Part shown: in pieces, positions 1-9,167 of the stretch
Layout: every line of letters starts with the position of its first letter
Numbering within the stretch: the first letter of the stretch is position 1
Assembly: GCF_002079055.1 (NCBI RefSeq)
Contig: NC_047499.1
Coordinates: 806,001 to 870,000, forward strand
Source of the DNA: Saccharomyces paradoxus
Lineage: Eukaryota > Ascomycota > Saccharomycetes > Saccharomycetales > Saccharomycetaceae
Direction of reading: 5' to 3'
DNA: 64,000 nucleotides
Translations under genes and position numbers: made by a program
The notes under the pieces: model-generated
Seen by the model: only the letters and a program-made list of their open reading frames with translations
The model's database searches: none
What the model was told of the DNA's origin: nothing

Positions 1-380
1 TTGTTTCCTTGTTTGCTCTTATTAGGGTATTCCATCCCTGAGTCACTCCTCTCATGCAAGTTTTCTAGCGGAGTTGGATCGCTATATCGTGTATTATTAA
101 CGCTTGACGTGCCACTTGGCATGGAGACCGAACTAGATGTCATGCCAGACCATGATCGTCTCCCATTAGACTCTCCGCCGAATTTTATATCTAACTCTGG
201 ATCAATAAGTAAATCCATTGACCCAATCGACAATCTTTTCAGATTCTTCACACTACGGATTTCATTATCAAGGGACTGTGCAGCGATCAAAACTTCAGAC
301 TTCCGTTTATCCCTTTGATTAGCGGTCGCCTTGTTGTTTGACGTAGCACGCAACATGCTTTCGTTATTTCTATTGGACAT
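1..380 (-). CDS. ZDS1: Zds1, PP2A-Cdc55 regulator, N-terminal part (cut by window edge)
   Basis: Only the first 126 or so codons are present; the reading frame is open to the left edge. The ATG lies at 378-380 on the minus strand and the protein begins MSNRNNESMLRATSNNKATA. This start, the following stretch rich in Asn, Ser and basic residues, and its place just beyond RCE1 match Zds1 as I know it from S. cerevisiae, a protein of about 915 residues. Zds1 binds the Cdc55 form of PP2A and affects mitotic entry and exit, cell polarity and silencing. The conserved C-terminal Zds domain that binds Cdc55 lies outside the window, so only the poorly conserved N terminus can be judged. The paralogue ZDS2 is the alternative, but flanking gene order favours ZDS1. 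Confidence 0.88.
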   Translation of the reverse strand, partial: MSNRNNESMLRATSNNKATANQRDKRKSEVLIAAQSLDNEIRSVKNLKRLSIGSMDLLIDPELDIKFGGESNGRRSWSGMTSSSVSMPSGTSSVNNTRYSDPTPLENLHERSDSGMEYPNKSKQGN

Positions 381-764
381 AATAAAAGACAGCTAAAATC
401 TCTTTGAATTGAAAAATATGCAACCCACAAAACAAACCAAAAACTAGTTAAGACCTTAAATTCTAGTAGAACAAAAGAAAACCTCAAAATAAAGAGAAAC
501 CTCGAAACCTGTTAGAAGCTACCTTCTCTCTACTCTCGAATCCGACAACTTCAATGCTACCAACACCAACGATTTGTTATTGAGTCCGTAATACAAGGCA
601 TAGATAATTTGTAGTCTTCCAAATTCTTTCATCAAAACACCAAAACTCGATTTTTTCACTCTTCCGTAACAAAAGCCCGATCGCTCGATAGAATTCCATA
701 ATAGTGGTGAAAAAGCGTTATATTACATAAGAAATTTTAAACGGTATACAAGTACGTAAGAAGA
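381..764 (-). promoter_or_regulatory. ZDS1 upstream region / RCE1 3' flank
   Basis: This 384-base spacer lies between the RCE1 stop and the ZDS1 start, both on the minus strand, so it should hold the RCE1 3' end and the ZDS1 promoter. It is AT-rich. I see no strong known transcription-factor motif in it. Confidence 0.5.
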
Positions 765-1721
765 TTAAAGTGTTATTCTGTAACCGGGAGTCCCTACCAA
801 ACTTTGTAAGGTATCCTTCAGGGATATTAAACCAACGAACAGCAATGCGAAATAGCATTTATTCCAGATTGAGACCAATTTCGAAAAGCGTCCGGCTTTC
901 TTGTCTACTACTGTGAAATGTAAATTCAATCTTGACGGACCAGGAAAACCCATAATATTGCACAAGGCATGTAAGATGACGCAGCACCATAGGTTCCCTC
1001 CTGTTCTTACGAATACAAACTTGGTTAGCCCTCCAAAAAGTGTTGTGTATAAAATTTGGAAGCATGTGGTCAGCAAAATGGAAATTGTTGTCATGGAGCC
1101 TTCCTGGAATTGCTCATAAGCATGATGTGCATGCGCGAGTCCGAAAAACAGTGACGGTTGCCAATATAACTGTTGATAACTAAGTTGCGAATGTGGTATT
1201 AGGTTTAAGTAGGTCGTCAATAGCATCGATGTGTAAAATATTTCCTCGGTTATTGGTGCAAATATAAAATTTCTGAAACTCCAAATGTTTAGGAACTCAT
1301 GGTAAAAATCTTCGAGTACAGAGCTCTTTGGATTTAGTAGATGATATAATACAAAATCCAATACGGGTCCACAATACAAGGTCAATAACATCGCAACGCA
1401 TTTCGTTAAATCTTTCACGAACTGGCCAAATTGCCAAGGGTCTGGTAATGCAGCGTAATAACCGGGAATGATGCCTAAACCGAAAAAGGCATCTTTGAAA
1501 CTGACATGCGAAGTGGTACTAGATAGTTTGGATAGTTTAGAGTGTAAAAAAGGCACCAAAAAGAGGTTGGAAATTAGCATAATTGTCAGTTTCTGCATCC
1601 GAGATTTAATGGTTCGAGGATTATCTCGTTTAGACCTTTCTGGTTGTGAAGTTGCATAGAGTGGTAATACATAGGATATGGAGATGTACAGGAGCACTAG
1701 AAATGTTGGGAATGGAAGCAT
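765..1721 (-). CDS. RCE1: Rce1, CAAX prenyl protease 2 (type II CAAX endopeptidase)
   Basis: An integral ER-membrane protease of 318 residues. It removes the last three residues (-AAX) from farnesylated or geranylgeranylated CAAX proteins such as Ras and a-factor precursor. The ABI/CPBP glutamate protease core is visible: the EE pair at residues 159-160 (motif APITEEIFYTS), the FFGLAHAHH motif with His197, and His251 in ILHALCNIMG. These fit the catalytic Glu and two His known for the family. Several hydrophobic membrane segments are evident, including one at the N terminus. The start is an ATG at 1719-1721. The protein is three residues longer than the 315 I remember for S. cerevisiae, and the extra residues coincide with a 9-bp tandem duplication. 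Confidence 0.96.
   Translation of the reverse strand: MLPFPTFLVLLYISISYVLPLYATSQPERSKRDNPRTIKSRMQKLTIMLISNLFLVPFLHSKLSKLSSTTSHVSFKDAFFGLGIIPGYYAALPDPWQFGQFVKDLTKCVAMLLTLYCGPVLDFVLYHLLNPKSSVLEDFYHEFLNIWSFRNFIFAPITEEIFYTSMLLTTYLNLIPHSQLSYQQLYWQPSLFFGLAHAHHAYEQFQEGSMTTISILLTTCFQILYTTLFGGLTKFVFVRTGGNLWCCVILHALCNIMGFPGPSRLNLHFTVVDKKAGRFSKLVSIWNKCYFALLFVGLISLKDTLQSLVGTPGYRITL
1522..1539 (-). repeat. 9-bp tandem duplication inside RCE1
   Basis: Two adjacent copies of gatagtttg/a lie here on the plus strand, in frame. They encode the repeated Ser-Lys-Leu in the sequence HSKLSKLSSTT near residues 60-69 of Rce1. The duplication adds exactly three residues, upstream of the catalytic core. Confidence 0.8.
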
Positions 1722-2055
1722 TGCTTTTCTGGTTATCTCTGTGATAAATAGTAGTTCAAAGCATCAATCAGTTTTGTTTTATTTTTCTTAACCAAGGAAA
1801 TTCTATGTTTTGTTCCTGAAATCTCGAAGTTTTAACAATTCAAAACAAAGATACCAAAATCATCAAATGCTTTCATGCAGTGGTTGAAAAAAAAAAAGAA
1901 GCAACAAAAGAGAACCGGAACATGAATTTTTAAAAGAATTTTATTAATAATATACGGAATACAGAAGGACGCGATACATACCTCCATCTATAAGCAAACC
2001 ATATATATCTATATCTATAAGAAAAGTAACGAGCGAGTTTTTCTAATTTTTATTT
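1722..2055. other. RCE1 5' flank and BUL1 3' flank
   Basis: A 334-base spacer between two minus-strand genes. It contains a TATATA-rich stretch near 2000-2020, close after the BUL1 stop, which fits a yeast polyadenylation efficiency element for BUL1. Nothing else stands out. Confidence 0.45.
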
Positions 2056-4986
2056 TTATTTTGTCACTTGCCTAACAGAAATGGGGATATCAATCTTCGC
2101 TACGCCAAGATGGTTTTCAAATTTAATCATTACTCGAACACAATAAAATCTACAACATAGGCAACTTTCAAAACTTGGAATTAAAGTTTCTTTGATGTCC
2201 TTGTTAAATTCCAAGTTCACATTAATGTCTCGTTTGTACTGTAAAGGAGCGATCCTAACCCATTTATGGACAATCTGATCTGTAAACTTCAGGGAAGTGG
2301 ATGAGCTGCTGCTTGGTAAAAATAAACTACTCTTGGATGAAGATGTTACTGGCGTCAATGATGCTGAATTGGGTGACGATGAATTACCATTACCTGTGTG
2401 CGATATTGAATCCTCAGATAATGTGTGCTTTGGGTGTTGCTTTAACGTACTAACCTGTTTTTTAAAAATGTTGGATAAGTTGTGAACACTAACCTTCAGA
2501 TTACAAATACTTTCAATATCATTAAACAGCTGTGATGTAATGAAATCTGTAAATTTCAGTTCCTTTGGCCTACGGTCTCCCCTATTCATATTGTATAACT
2601 CATTTAATTCAAGAAAATTCTTATTGAAATTGGTTTCGTATTCACAAATTTTTGAGTGAAATTCGTCATACAAAGCTTTGATGCTTGTTAGCTTTTCTTT
2701 GTTCATCAATAGTTCAGAATTGAGTTTTATTGGGATGGAATTATCAGATTTGGCTGTTATACATATCAGTTCTGTGGTAATCGATTGAATTTCTGGTGGA
2801 TCATGAGGTAAGCTATTATCAGATTCTATACAAGTTAATTGTAAATCAATCTTTTCTAATGGTTTTTTTACGTCATCCGGGATCAACTCAGAAAGCCTCA
2901 CCCAATTTTCTTGATCATGCTTACTTTTGGATTCGAAAACATTGGTCTTCCTCAATAATGAGGGAGCCCAGTATGGTAAGCCCTGTTTCGGGATTTTAGC
3001 TTTTACTAGTATTAACCCAGTTCTTTCTTTATTACCTGTTGGATCATGATTATTCTTTGCTGCATTTGAAGAAGTGGACGTTGAGCTGGAACTGCCGTTT
3101 AAAAAATGAGAGAAGTTCAGAAATGATGAAGAATTAGATTTGTTTTTCAGTTTATATTTTAGTTCGCTTTCAACAAAGGGACCCCAAGCTCTAGAAGTAT
3201 CAATATTATGGCCACTGCTTCCACTTCGAATATTGTCCATATCATGACCTAACTTCAAGTCGTTATAGTTGACCAAATAGTCATTTCTATTCTTAATATG
3301 CAGTTGATCCAATTTCCTCTGCAATATTTCTTGAGAATCTGATTCCATAGAGTCATCAATGGTACCACTTAAGTCTGAACCGTGAATGTCACGGTTCGTT
3401 ATAGGTTCTTTCTTCTCTAATCTTTGAAAGATTTTTCTAAGGGCATCCAATCTTTCCTGCACTAATTTGGTGAAGTCATTCAGTTGACTCATGGTAGTTC
3501 TCTCCCCGACGACATTGGCATCAAATCCAAAGGGAATAACTCTTAAATTATATTCTCTCTCCTTCATAATATACAATTTAGAAGTCTTTTGGTCTTTGCC
3601 AACAATCCTTGCGTCAATAGTGTAGTTGATTGAAAGGTTATCATCAGACATATCGTTAGTCAAGATGGGGGAGCCCTTTGTACCTAAATGACCGCACCCA
3701 AGGACGCTGTTGACTTTGACACCGGAGTACTTGCAATTATTCCTATATTTATCAATACCAAAACTGGGAGGCAGCAAACAATGAGAGAAATGCTCCTGTT
3801 TACAAGTGACATCCAGCAATTGCAATGGCAATTTGAAGATGAAGAATTTCTTGTACTTGACACCGGGTTCCAGAACCCGGCTATTGTTTAGCCCGAATAC
3901 AGAATCATCGTAATCAACATCTGCAGGAATGAAGTCCACACCGGACCCCAGTGCTATTTTCGAGTACGACCAAGAGGCACTTAAATCTACCATCCTTAAA
4001 AATCGTTTAATCGTTCTTTTACTCTTAACTTTATCAATGATGGAGATGTAAGATTCCAAAGTGACATAAAACATTTCAAATTTTAAGTTTGCTTGAGACT
4101 TGTTTTCAATAGTGATGAAACCATGAATCAAATCGCCCGACGTATACTCTTTCAAAATAGATTCCTCCTCCGGTTTCACGTGTGGCATAGGTGCATGCTT
4201 CGTGGTCTTGATGGTGATTTCAATGGGCGTGGACATTTTCGGTAAAGTGTACAACTTGTCAATGAAAATATTGTCTGTGTCATTCAAATCATCAAGTATG
4301 GGAGGCACCTCCAATGAGTCTTCATCAACAACAGTCGGCTGATGCGCCGCAATACTGTGATGTTCAGTTCGTAGGGGAATTAAATTTTCTAAATTCGATG
4401 TTGACGAAGAACGCGTGGCACCCAATGCGTCAGTGGACAATGATTGATGCGAAAGGTCAGTGCTCGAGCCCACAGCACCCTTTGCAGTAGAATTATTGGC
4501 CTCTTGGTATGAAGGCGGGAAATCGTGCCTATCTGGATCGACATTCCCCTGTGGAATGTGCCTATGCAGGGCGTTGTACATCTCAAATGAGGGCAGTACA
4601 TCCACAACGTTGTTGATATCTCCGTCCGTCCAGGACCTCCCGGTCTCGACGGGAGTCGCATTTTCAGTAGATCTTCTCAAAGGGGAACGGTTACCTCCAG
4701 CAGGTGCAGCTGAGGAAGGAGCCTGTGAATGAGAATGTGCCAGCTCCGGACGCCTTAGCCCAAGAATCCCCGTAGCAGACGCGCTTCTTATCCATGATTT
4801 TGGAGAGTGTAGTGACGGTGATCTCGAGCTGCCCTTACCACTCTCTTGTTTCTGCCTACCACGTCCCCTTGTGTTTGCATTAGCATTTACAGTTGTCGAA
4901 CTATTGGCAGTGAAATCAGACCGTTGGGGGCGCATCAAAGGCCTCCTCTTCGGTGGAAATCCCGGTTCATTCAAACCTTTGACCAT
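2056..4986 (-). CDS. BUL1: Bul1, Rsp5 ubiquitin-ligase adaptor (arrestin-related)
   Basis: A 976-residue protein, the same length as S. cerevisiae Bul1. It recruits the HECT ubiquitin ligase Rsp5 to membrane cargo such as the general amino acid permease, directing its sorting and endocytosis. The PPSY motif at residues 157-160 (within FPPSYQEA) is the binding site for Rsp5 WW domains. The Ser/Arg/Asn-rich N-terminal region is low-complexity. An arrestin-like beta-sandwich region starts near residue 250 (PIEITIKTTKHAPMPHVKPE) and continues in the C-terminal half, interrupted by Ser-rich loops. The start is ATG at 4984-4986. It is divergent from DSK2 with 245 bases between them. The paralogue BUL2 is the alternative, but gene order points to BUL1. 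Confidence 0.96.
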   Translation of the reverse strand: MVKGLNEPGFPPKRRPLMRPQRSDFTANSSTTVNANANTRGRGRQKQESGKGSSRSPSLHSPKSWIRSASATGILGLRRPELAHSHSQAPSSAAPAGGNRSPLRRSTENATPVETGRSWTDGDINNVVDVLPSFEMYNALHRHIPQGNVDPDRHDFPPSYQEANNSTAKGAVGSSTDLSHQSLSTDALGATRSSSTSNLENLIPLRTEHHSIAAHQPTVVDEDSLEVPPILDDLNDTDNIFIDKLYTLPKMSTPIEITIKTTKHAPMPHVKPEEESILKEYTSGDLIHGFITIENKSQANLKFEMFYVTLESYISIIDKVKSKRTIKRFLRMVDLSASWSYSKIALGSGVDFIPADVDYDDSVFGLNNSRVLEPGVKYKKFFIFKLPLQLLDVTCKQEHFSHCLLPPSFGIDKYRNNCKYSGVKVNSVLGCGHLGTKGSPILTNDMSDDNLSINYTIDARIVGKDQKTSKLYIMKEREYNLRVIPFGFDANVVGERTTMSQLNDFTKLVQERLDALRKIFQRLEKKEPITNRDIHGSDLSGTIDDSMESDSQEILQRKLDQLHIKNRNDYLVNYNDLKLGHDMDNIRSGSSGHNIDTSRAWGPFVESELKYKLKNKSNSSSFLNFSHFLNGSSSSTSTSSNAAKNNHDPTGNKERTGLILVKAKIPKQGLPYWAPSLLRKTNVFESKSKHDQENWVRLSELIPDDVKKPLEKIDLQLTCIESDNSLPHDPPEIQSITTELICITAKSDNSIPIKLNSELLMNKEKLTSIKALYDEFHSKICEYETNFNKNFLELNELYNMNRGDRRPKELKFTDFITSQLFNDIESICNLKVSVHNLSNIFKKQVSTLKQHPKHTLSEDSISHTGNGNSSSPNSASLTPVTSSSKSSLFLPSSSSSTSLKFTDQIVHKWVRIAPLQYKRDINVNLEFNKDIKETLIPSFESCLCCRFYCVRVMIKFENHLGVAKIDIPISVRQVTK

Positions 4987-5231
4987 TAGCGTACAATATA
5001 CCTATCGACCCAGACAAGCAGCCTCTTGTCTCCCTTGCTAACCGTCTCCTTCGATCATCACTATCCTGCTTTCCATAACCATACTTTTATCATAATTTAA
5101 AACAGTCTCTGAGAGCGGGTCACGGCCCGCTAAAGGGGAAGAACGATTTAAAGCCAGTTTTGACTTCAAACCACCGATGGATGAGAGGCAAATAAGACGG
5201 ACCAAAGACACCTAATACTACTAGCAGGATA

Positions 5232-6365
5232 ATGTCGTTGAATATACATATCAAGTCAGGACAAGACAAATGGGAGGTAAATGTGGCACCTGAAAGCACA
5301 GTGTTGCAATTCAAGGAGGTGATAAACAAGGCGAACGGTATCCCGGTGGCAAATCAAAGATTGATCTACTCGGGTAAGATTTTAAAGGACGACCAAACCG
5401 TGGAGTCATACCACATCCAAGATGGACACAGCGTCCATCTCGTCAAGTCCCAACCCAAACCGCAGACCGGCGCTGTCGTTGGCGCAACTAACGCCACCGC
5501 CACCGGTGCAGCAGCTGGTACTGGCGCCACCCCGAACATGTCATCGGGTCAAAGTGCAGGCTTCAACCCGCTGGCAGATTTGACAAGTGCTAGGTACGCC
5601 GGCTATTTGAATATGCCGTCTGCAGATATGTTTGGCCCTGACGGTGGTGCATTAAACAACGACTCGAATAACCAAGACGAGCTGTTGAGGATGATGGAAA
5701 ACCCTATCTTCCAGTCGCAGATGAATGAGATGTTGAGTAACCCTCAAATGTTGGACTTCATGATCCAATCCAACCCGCAATTGCAGGCCATGGGCCCACA
5801 GGCCAGGCAAATGCTACAGAGCCCCATGTTTAGACAGATGCTCACCAATCCAGATATGATTAGACAGAGCATGCAATTCGCAAGAATGATGGACCCCAAC
5901 GCTGGCATGGGTTCTGCAGGTGGGGCTGCCTCTGCATTTCCCGCCCCCGGTGGCGATGCTCCAGAAGAGGGCGCCAATACGAACACTGCCCCCTCATCAA
6001 ACGCAGGGGCTAACGCAGATGTGAATGCAGGTGTCAACGCAGGTGTCAACGCAGGTTCTAACACTGCAGCAAACCCATTTGCGTCTCTTCTAAACCCTGC
6101 ATTAAACCCCTTTGCCAACGCGGGAAACGCTGCTGGCACCGGGATGCCCGCCTTCGACCCTGCATTGCTAGCGTCTATGTTTCAACCCTCCACACAAGCG
6201 TCTCAACCAGAGGATACCAGACCACCAGAAGAGCGCTACGAACATCAATTAAGACAACTAAACGACATGGGCTTCTTCGATTTCGATAGAAACGTCGCAG
6301 CCCTCAGGAGAAGCGGCGGCTCCGTCCAAGGCGCCCTTGACTCACTACTAAACGGCGATGTTTAA
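5232..6365 (+). CDS. DSK2: Dsk2, ubiquilin-type proteasome shuttle
   Basis: A nuclear-enriched ubiquitin-like (UBL)/ubiquitin-associated (UBA) shuttle factor that carries polyubiquitinated proteins to the proteasome; it also has a role in spindle pole body duplication. The UBL domain spans roughly residues 1-76 (MSLNIHIKSGQDKWEV to SVHLVKSQ). The middle has STI1-like methionine/proline-rich helices (NPQMLDFMIQSNPQLQ and neighbours). The UBA domain is at about 332-377, with the typical MGFFDFDRN loop and a C-terminal LDSLL. At 377 residues it is about four residues longer than the S. cerevisiae protein I recall; the likely source is the Asn-Ala-Gly repeat at residues 256-275. ATG at 5232 is the first in-frame start. 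Confidence 0.97.
   Translation: MSLNIHIKSGQDKWEVNVAPESTVLQFKEVINKANGIPVANQRLIYSGKILKDDQTVESYHIQDGHSVHLVKSQPKPQTGAVVGATNATATGAAAGTGATPNMSSGQSAGFNPLADLTSARYAGYLNMPSADMFGPDGGALNNDSNNQDELLRMMENPIFQSQMNEMLSNPQMLDFMIQSNPQLQAMGPQARQMLQSPMFRQMLTNPDMIRQSMQFARMMDPNAGMGSAGGAASAFPAPGGDAPEEGANTNTAPSSNAGANADVNAGVNAGVNAGSNTAANPFASLLNPALNPFANAGNAAGTGMPAFDPALLASMFQPSTQASQPEDTRPPEERYEHQLRQLNDMGFFDFDRNVAALRRSGGSVQGALDSLLNGDV
5997..6056 (+). repeat. Degenerate 12-bp tandem repeat in DSK2
   Basis: Five successive 12-base units encode x-Asn-Ala-Gly/Asp. The last three begin at 6021, 6033 and 6045; the two at 6033 and 6045 are identical (GTCAACGCAGGT) and the one at 6021 differs at two positions. The array lies in the linker between the STI1-like region and the UBA domain, where length changes are likely to be tolerated. 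Confidence 0.8.
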
Positions 6366-6669
6366 CACCTAACGCCTAAACGCCGCAACCTATATACTTT
6401 TATCCCATCCTACCGGCATATATCTAATCCTATGTATTACATGTATCCATCAATAATATCATCATAACATTTGAACACTTTGGGAAGACGCGCCCTTGCG
6501 AAAAAAAAAAATTTTCGTTTTACACCTACAGTATAAACACATAATAACAACAAGCTAACCATCCAATCAATCACCCCTTACCCCTTTAATCGGCAGGAAG
6601 GGTACTGTATTTAGTCATATAGCGGTACTTGCATTGACCGCGTACGTGTAAACATAAGCAAAACAGAAT
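6366..6669 (+). promoter_or_regulatory. DSK2 3' flank and FCP1 upstream region
   Basis: A 304-base spacer between two plus-strand genes. It contains an A-tract followed by TTTTCG around 6500-6517, resembling the RRPE element (AAAAATTTT) but without a nearby PAC motif. It is probably an ordinary A-rich promoter for FCP1. Confidence 0.4.
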
Positions 6670-8868
6670 ATGACCACACAAATAAGGTCTCCCGAAGGCT
6701 TGCCGTATCCCATTCAGATTGATAAACTCATCCCAAGTGTAGGTTCGTACCTTCATGAAGGCGATAGGTTGCTTGTCTATAAGTTTTGGTACTTGGTGGA
6801 AAGGGCCTCAGACACCAGTGATGATGACAACGAGCACGATGCTTCCCCCGGCGGCGGCACCGGCAGTAATGGTGCCTCTCCGCCAACCAAACAACTGCGT
6901 GAATCCATAGAATTCTTCGAAAGTCCCTACGAGGGGGATTTGATTAGTTGGAATGTAGACGTAGGAGACGAAGTAGCCACTGCTAATCAAGTGATTTGCG
7001 AAATAAAAAGACCGTGCAATCACGATGTCGTGTATGGTGGACTGTGCACTCAATGTGGGAAAGAAGTCTCCGCGGATGCCTTCGATGGTGTGCCATTAGA
7101 CGTTGTCGGAGACATGGACTTACAAATTAGCGAGACGGAAGCTATTAGAACTGGCAAGGCATTGAAAGAGCATTTGCGACGGGATAAGAAACTTATCTTA
7201 GTAGTGGATTTAGATCAAACCATCATCCATTGTGGTGTGGACCCTACCATTGCAGAGTGGAAGAACGACCCTAATAATCCGAATTTTGAAACGCTAAGAG
7301 ATGTCAAGAGCTTTACATTGGACGAGGAGTTAGTACTGCCACTTATGTACATGAATGACGACGGTTCTATGCTGAGACCGCCTCCCGTGAGAAAATGTTG
7401 GTACTACGTGAAAGTAAGGCCTGGTTTAAAGGAATTCTTCGCTAAAGTAGCACCCCTTTTTGAAATGCATATCTACACAATGGCTACAAGGGCTTATGCC
7501 TTGCAAATTGCCAAGATCGTGGACCCTACGGGCGAATTGTTTGGCGATAGAATCCTGTCGCGTGATGAAAATGGGTCCCTAACGACAAAATCATTAGCCA
7601 AACTATTCCCCACCGATCAGTCAATGGTTGTTGTTATTGACGACAGAGGCGATGTTTGGAATTGGTGTCCAAACTTAATCAAAGTTGTTCCTTATAACTT
7701 CTTTGTTGGCGTTGGTGATATCAATTCTAATTTCTTGCCGAAGCAATCTACCGGAATGTTACAGCTAGGGAGGAAGACAAGACAGAAGAGCCAAGAATCT
7801 CAGGAACTGCTGACAGATATTATGGATAACGAAAAGAAATTACAAGAAAAGATAGATAAGGAAGTCAAACGCCAGGAAGAAAAGTTAAATCATCAACTGG
7901 CGACTGCTGAGGAGCCCCCCGCAAACGAATCCAAAGAAGAGTTGACAAAGAAACTAGAATACTCAGCATCCTTGGAAGTCCAACAACAAAATCGACCCTT
8001 GGCCAAACTACAAAAACACCTGCATGATCAAAAACTTCTAGTCGATGACGACGACGAACTATATTACTTAAAGGGCACGCTATCAAACATTCACAAAACT
8101 TATTACGATATGCTCTTGCAACAAAATGAACTAGAACCAAATCTGATGGAAATCATACCAAGCCTGAAGCAGAAAGTCTTTCAAAATTGCTATTTTGTTT
8201 TTTCAGGGTTAATACCTCTTGGGACCGATATCCAAAGGTCGGATATAGTGATATGGACAAGTACATTTGGTGCCACTTCTACTTCAGACATAGATTACCT
8301 CACGACACATTTAATAACCAAGAATCCCAGTACTTATAAAGCGCGTCTAGCGAAAAAGTTCAACCCACAGATTAAAGTTGTCCATCCAGATTGGATATTC
8401 GAGTGTCTGGTGAATTGGAAAAAGGTGGACGAAAAACCCTACGCTTTAATCGTGGACAGCCCCATTTCTGATGAGGAGTTACAAAACTTTCAAACACAAC
8501 TACAAAAAAGACAAGAATATCTGGAGGAGAGTCAAGAACAACAGCATATGTTGACATCACAAGAAAATCTAAATCTGTTCGCTGCTGGTACCTCGTGGTT
8601 GAATAATGACGACGATGAAGATATTCCGGATACGGCCAGCGATGATGATGAAGATGATGATCACAACGACGAAAGTGATGACGAAAACAACTCGGAAGGC
8701 ATTGACAGAAAGAGGAGCATCGAGGACAATCATGATGATACATCGCAAAAGAAGACTAAGGCAGAACCTTCTCAAGACGGTCCTGTACAACATAAAGGAG
8801 AAGGAGACGACAACGAAGACAGCGATTCACAGTTGGAGGAAGAGTTGATGGGTATGCTGGATGGTTAG
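6670..8868 (+). CDS. FCP1: Fcp1, RNA polymerase II C-terminal-domain phosphatase
   Basis: An essential nuclear phosphatase of 732 residues. It removes Ser2 phosphate from the C-terminal domain of the largest RNA polymerase II subunit, recycling the enzyme after transcription. The FCPH catalytic motif is LVVDLDQTIIH, with the two Asp of DxDxT at residues 180 and 182. A conserved VVVIDDRGDVW motif follows near residue 320. The N terminus holds a biotinyl/lipoyl-like fold (VGDEVATANQVICEIKRP) and a Cys pair in CNHDVVYGGLCTQCG at 116-130. A BRCT domain occupies roughly 500-594, ending with HPDWIFECLVNWKKV. The C-terminal tail is strongly acidic, coded partly by GAT/GAC runs, and fits the TFIIF-binding tail. 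ATG is at 6670. Confidence 0.97.
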   Translation: MTTQIRSPEGLPYPIQIDKLIPSVGSYLHEGDRLLVYKFWYLVERASDTSDDDNEHDASPGGGTGSNGASPPTKQLRESIEFFESPYEGDLISWNVDVGDEVATANQVICEIKRPCNHDVVYGGLCTQCGKEVSADAFDGVPLDVVGDMDLQISETEAIRTGKALKEHLRRDKKLILVVDLDQTIIHCGVDPTIAEWKNDPNNPNFETLRDVKSFTLDEELVLPLMYMNDDGSMLRPPPVRKCWYYVKVRPGLKEFFAKVAPLFEMHIYTMATRAYALQIAKIVDPTGELFGDRILSRDENGSLTTKSLAKLFPTDQSMVVVIDDRGDVWNWCPNLIKVVPYNFFVGVGDINSNFLPKQSTGMLQLGRKTRQKSQESQELLTDIMDNEKKLQEKIDKEVKRQEEKLNHQLATAEEPPANESKEELTKKLEYSASLEVQQQNRPLAKLQKHLHDQKLLVDDDDELYYLKGTLSNIHKTYYDMLLQQNELEPNLMEIIPSLKQKVFQNCYFVFSGLIPLGTDIQRSDIVIWTSTFGATSTSDIDYLTTHLITKNPSTYKARLAKKFNPQIKVVHPDWIFECLVNWKKVDEKPYALIVDSPISDEELQNFQTQLQKRQEYLEESQEQQHMLTSQENLNLFAAGTSWLNNDDDEDIPDTASDDDEDDDHNDESDDENNSEGIDRKRSIEDNHDDTSQKKTKAEPSQDGPVQHKGEGDDNEDSDSQLEEELMGMLDG

Positions 8869-9080
8869 CAGTTCAACTTCCATATCCGTCCGCACATTTC
8901 CCTCACTGTTCTTTGAACTTGTAATTTTTCATATTATATACGTTTGTAATAAACCAATCAATAGCAATAACAATATTTTCTGCTTATTTTCATATCCTTA
9001 GATCCTTTTTTTCATTTGTTTTGCTTTTTTTTTCGAAATTATATATTGTATTATTTTTCTCTCCTATAGCGAGAACTATA

Positions 9081-9167
9081 ATGGTCTTTTCTCCTTGGCC
9101 CCAAATTCACAACAGTATTCGAGCCATAAGCTGTACCAGATACAAGAAATGCCCCAAAGAATTTTAG
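9081..9167 (+). other. Upstream ORF overlapping the PGM3 start
   Basis: An ATG at 9081 opens a 28-codon ORF in a different frame that ends with TAG at 9165-9167, past the PGM3 ATG at 9149. If the mRNA starts upstream of 9081, this ORF would reduce initiation at the main start. Whether the transcript includes it cannot be told from sequence. Confidence 0.4.

Noticed and set aside
5345-5353. Rpn4-type PACE sequence GGTGGCAAA in DSK2
   Set aside because: It lies in coding sequence of the ubiquitin-like domain, not in a promoter, so it is probably chance.
5744-6139. 131-codon minus-strand open frame opposite DSK2
   Set aside because: It is an Ala/Pro-rich shadow of the DSK2 Asn-Ala-Gly and Pro-rich coding sequence.
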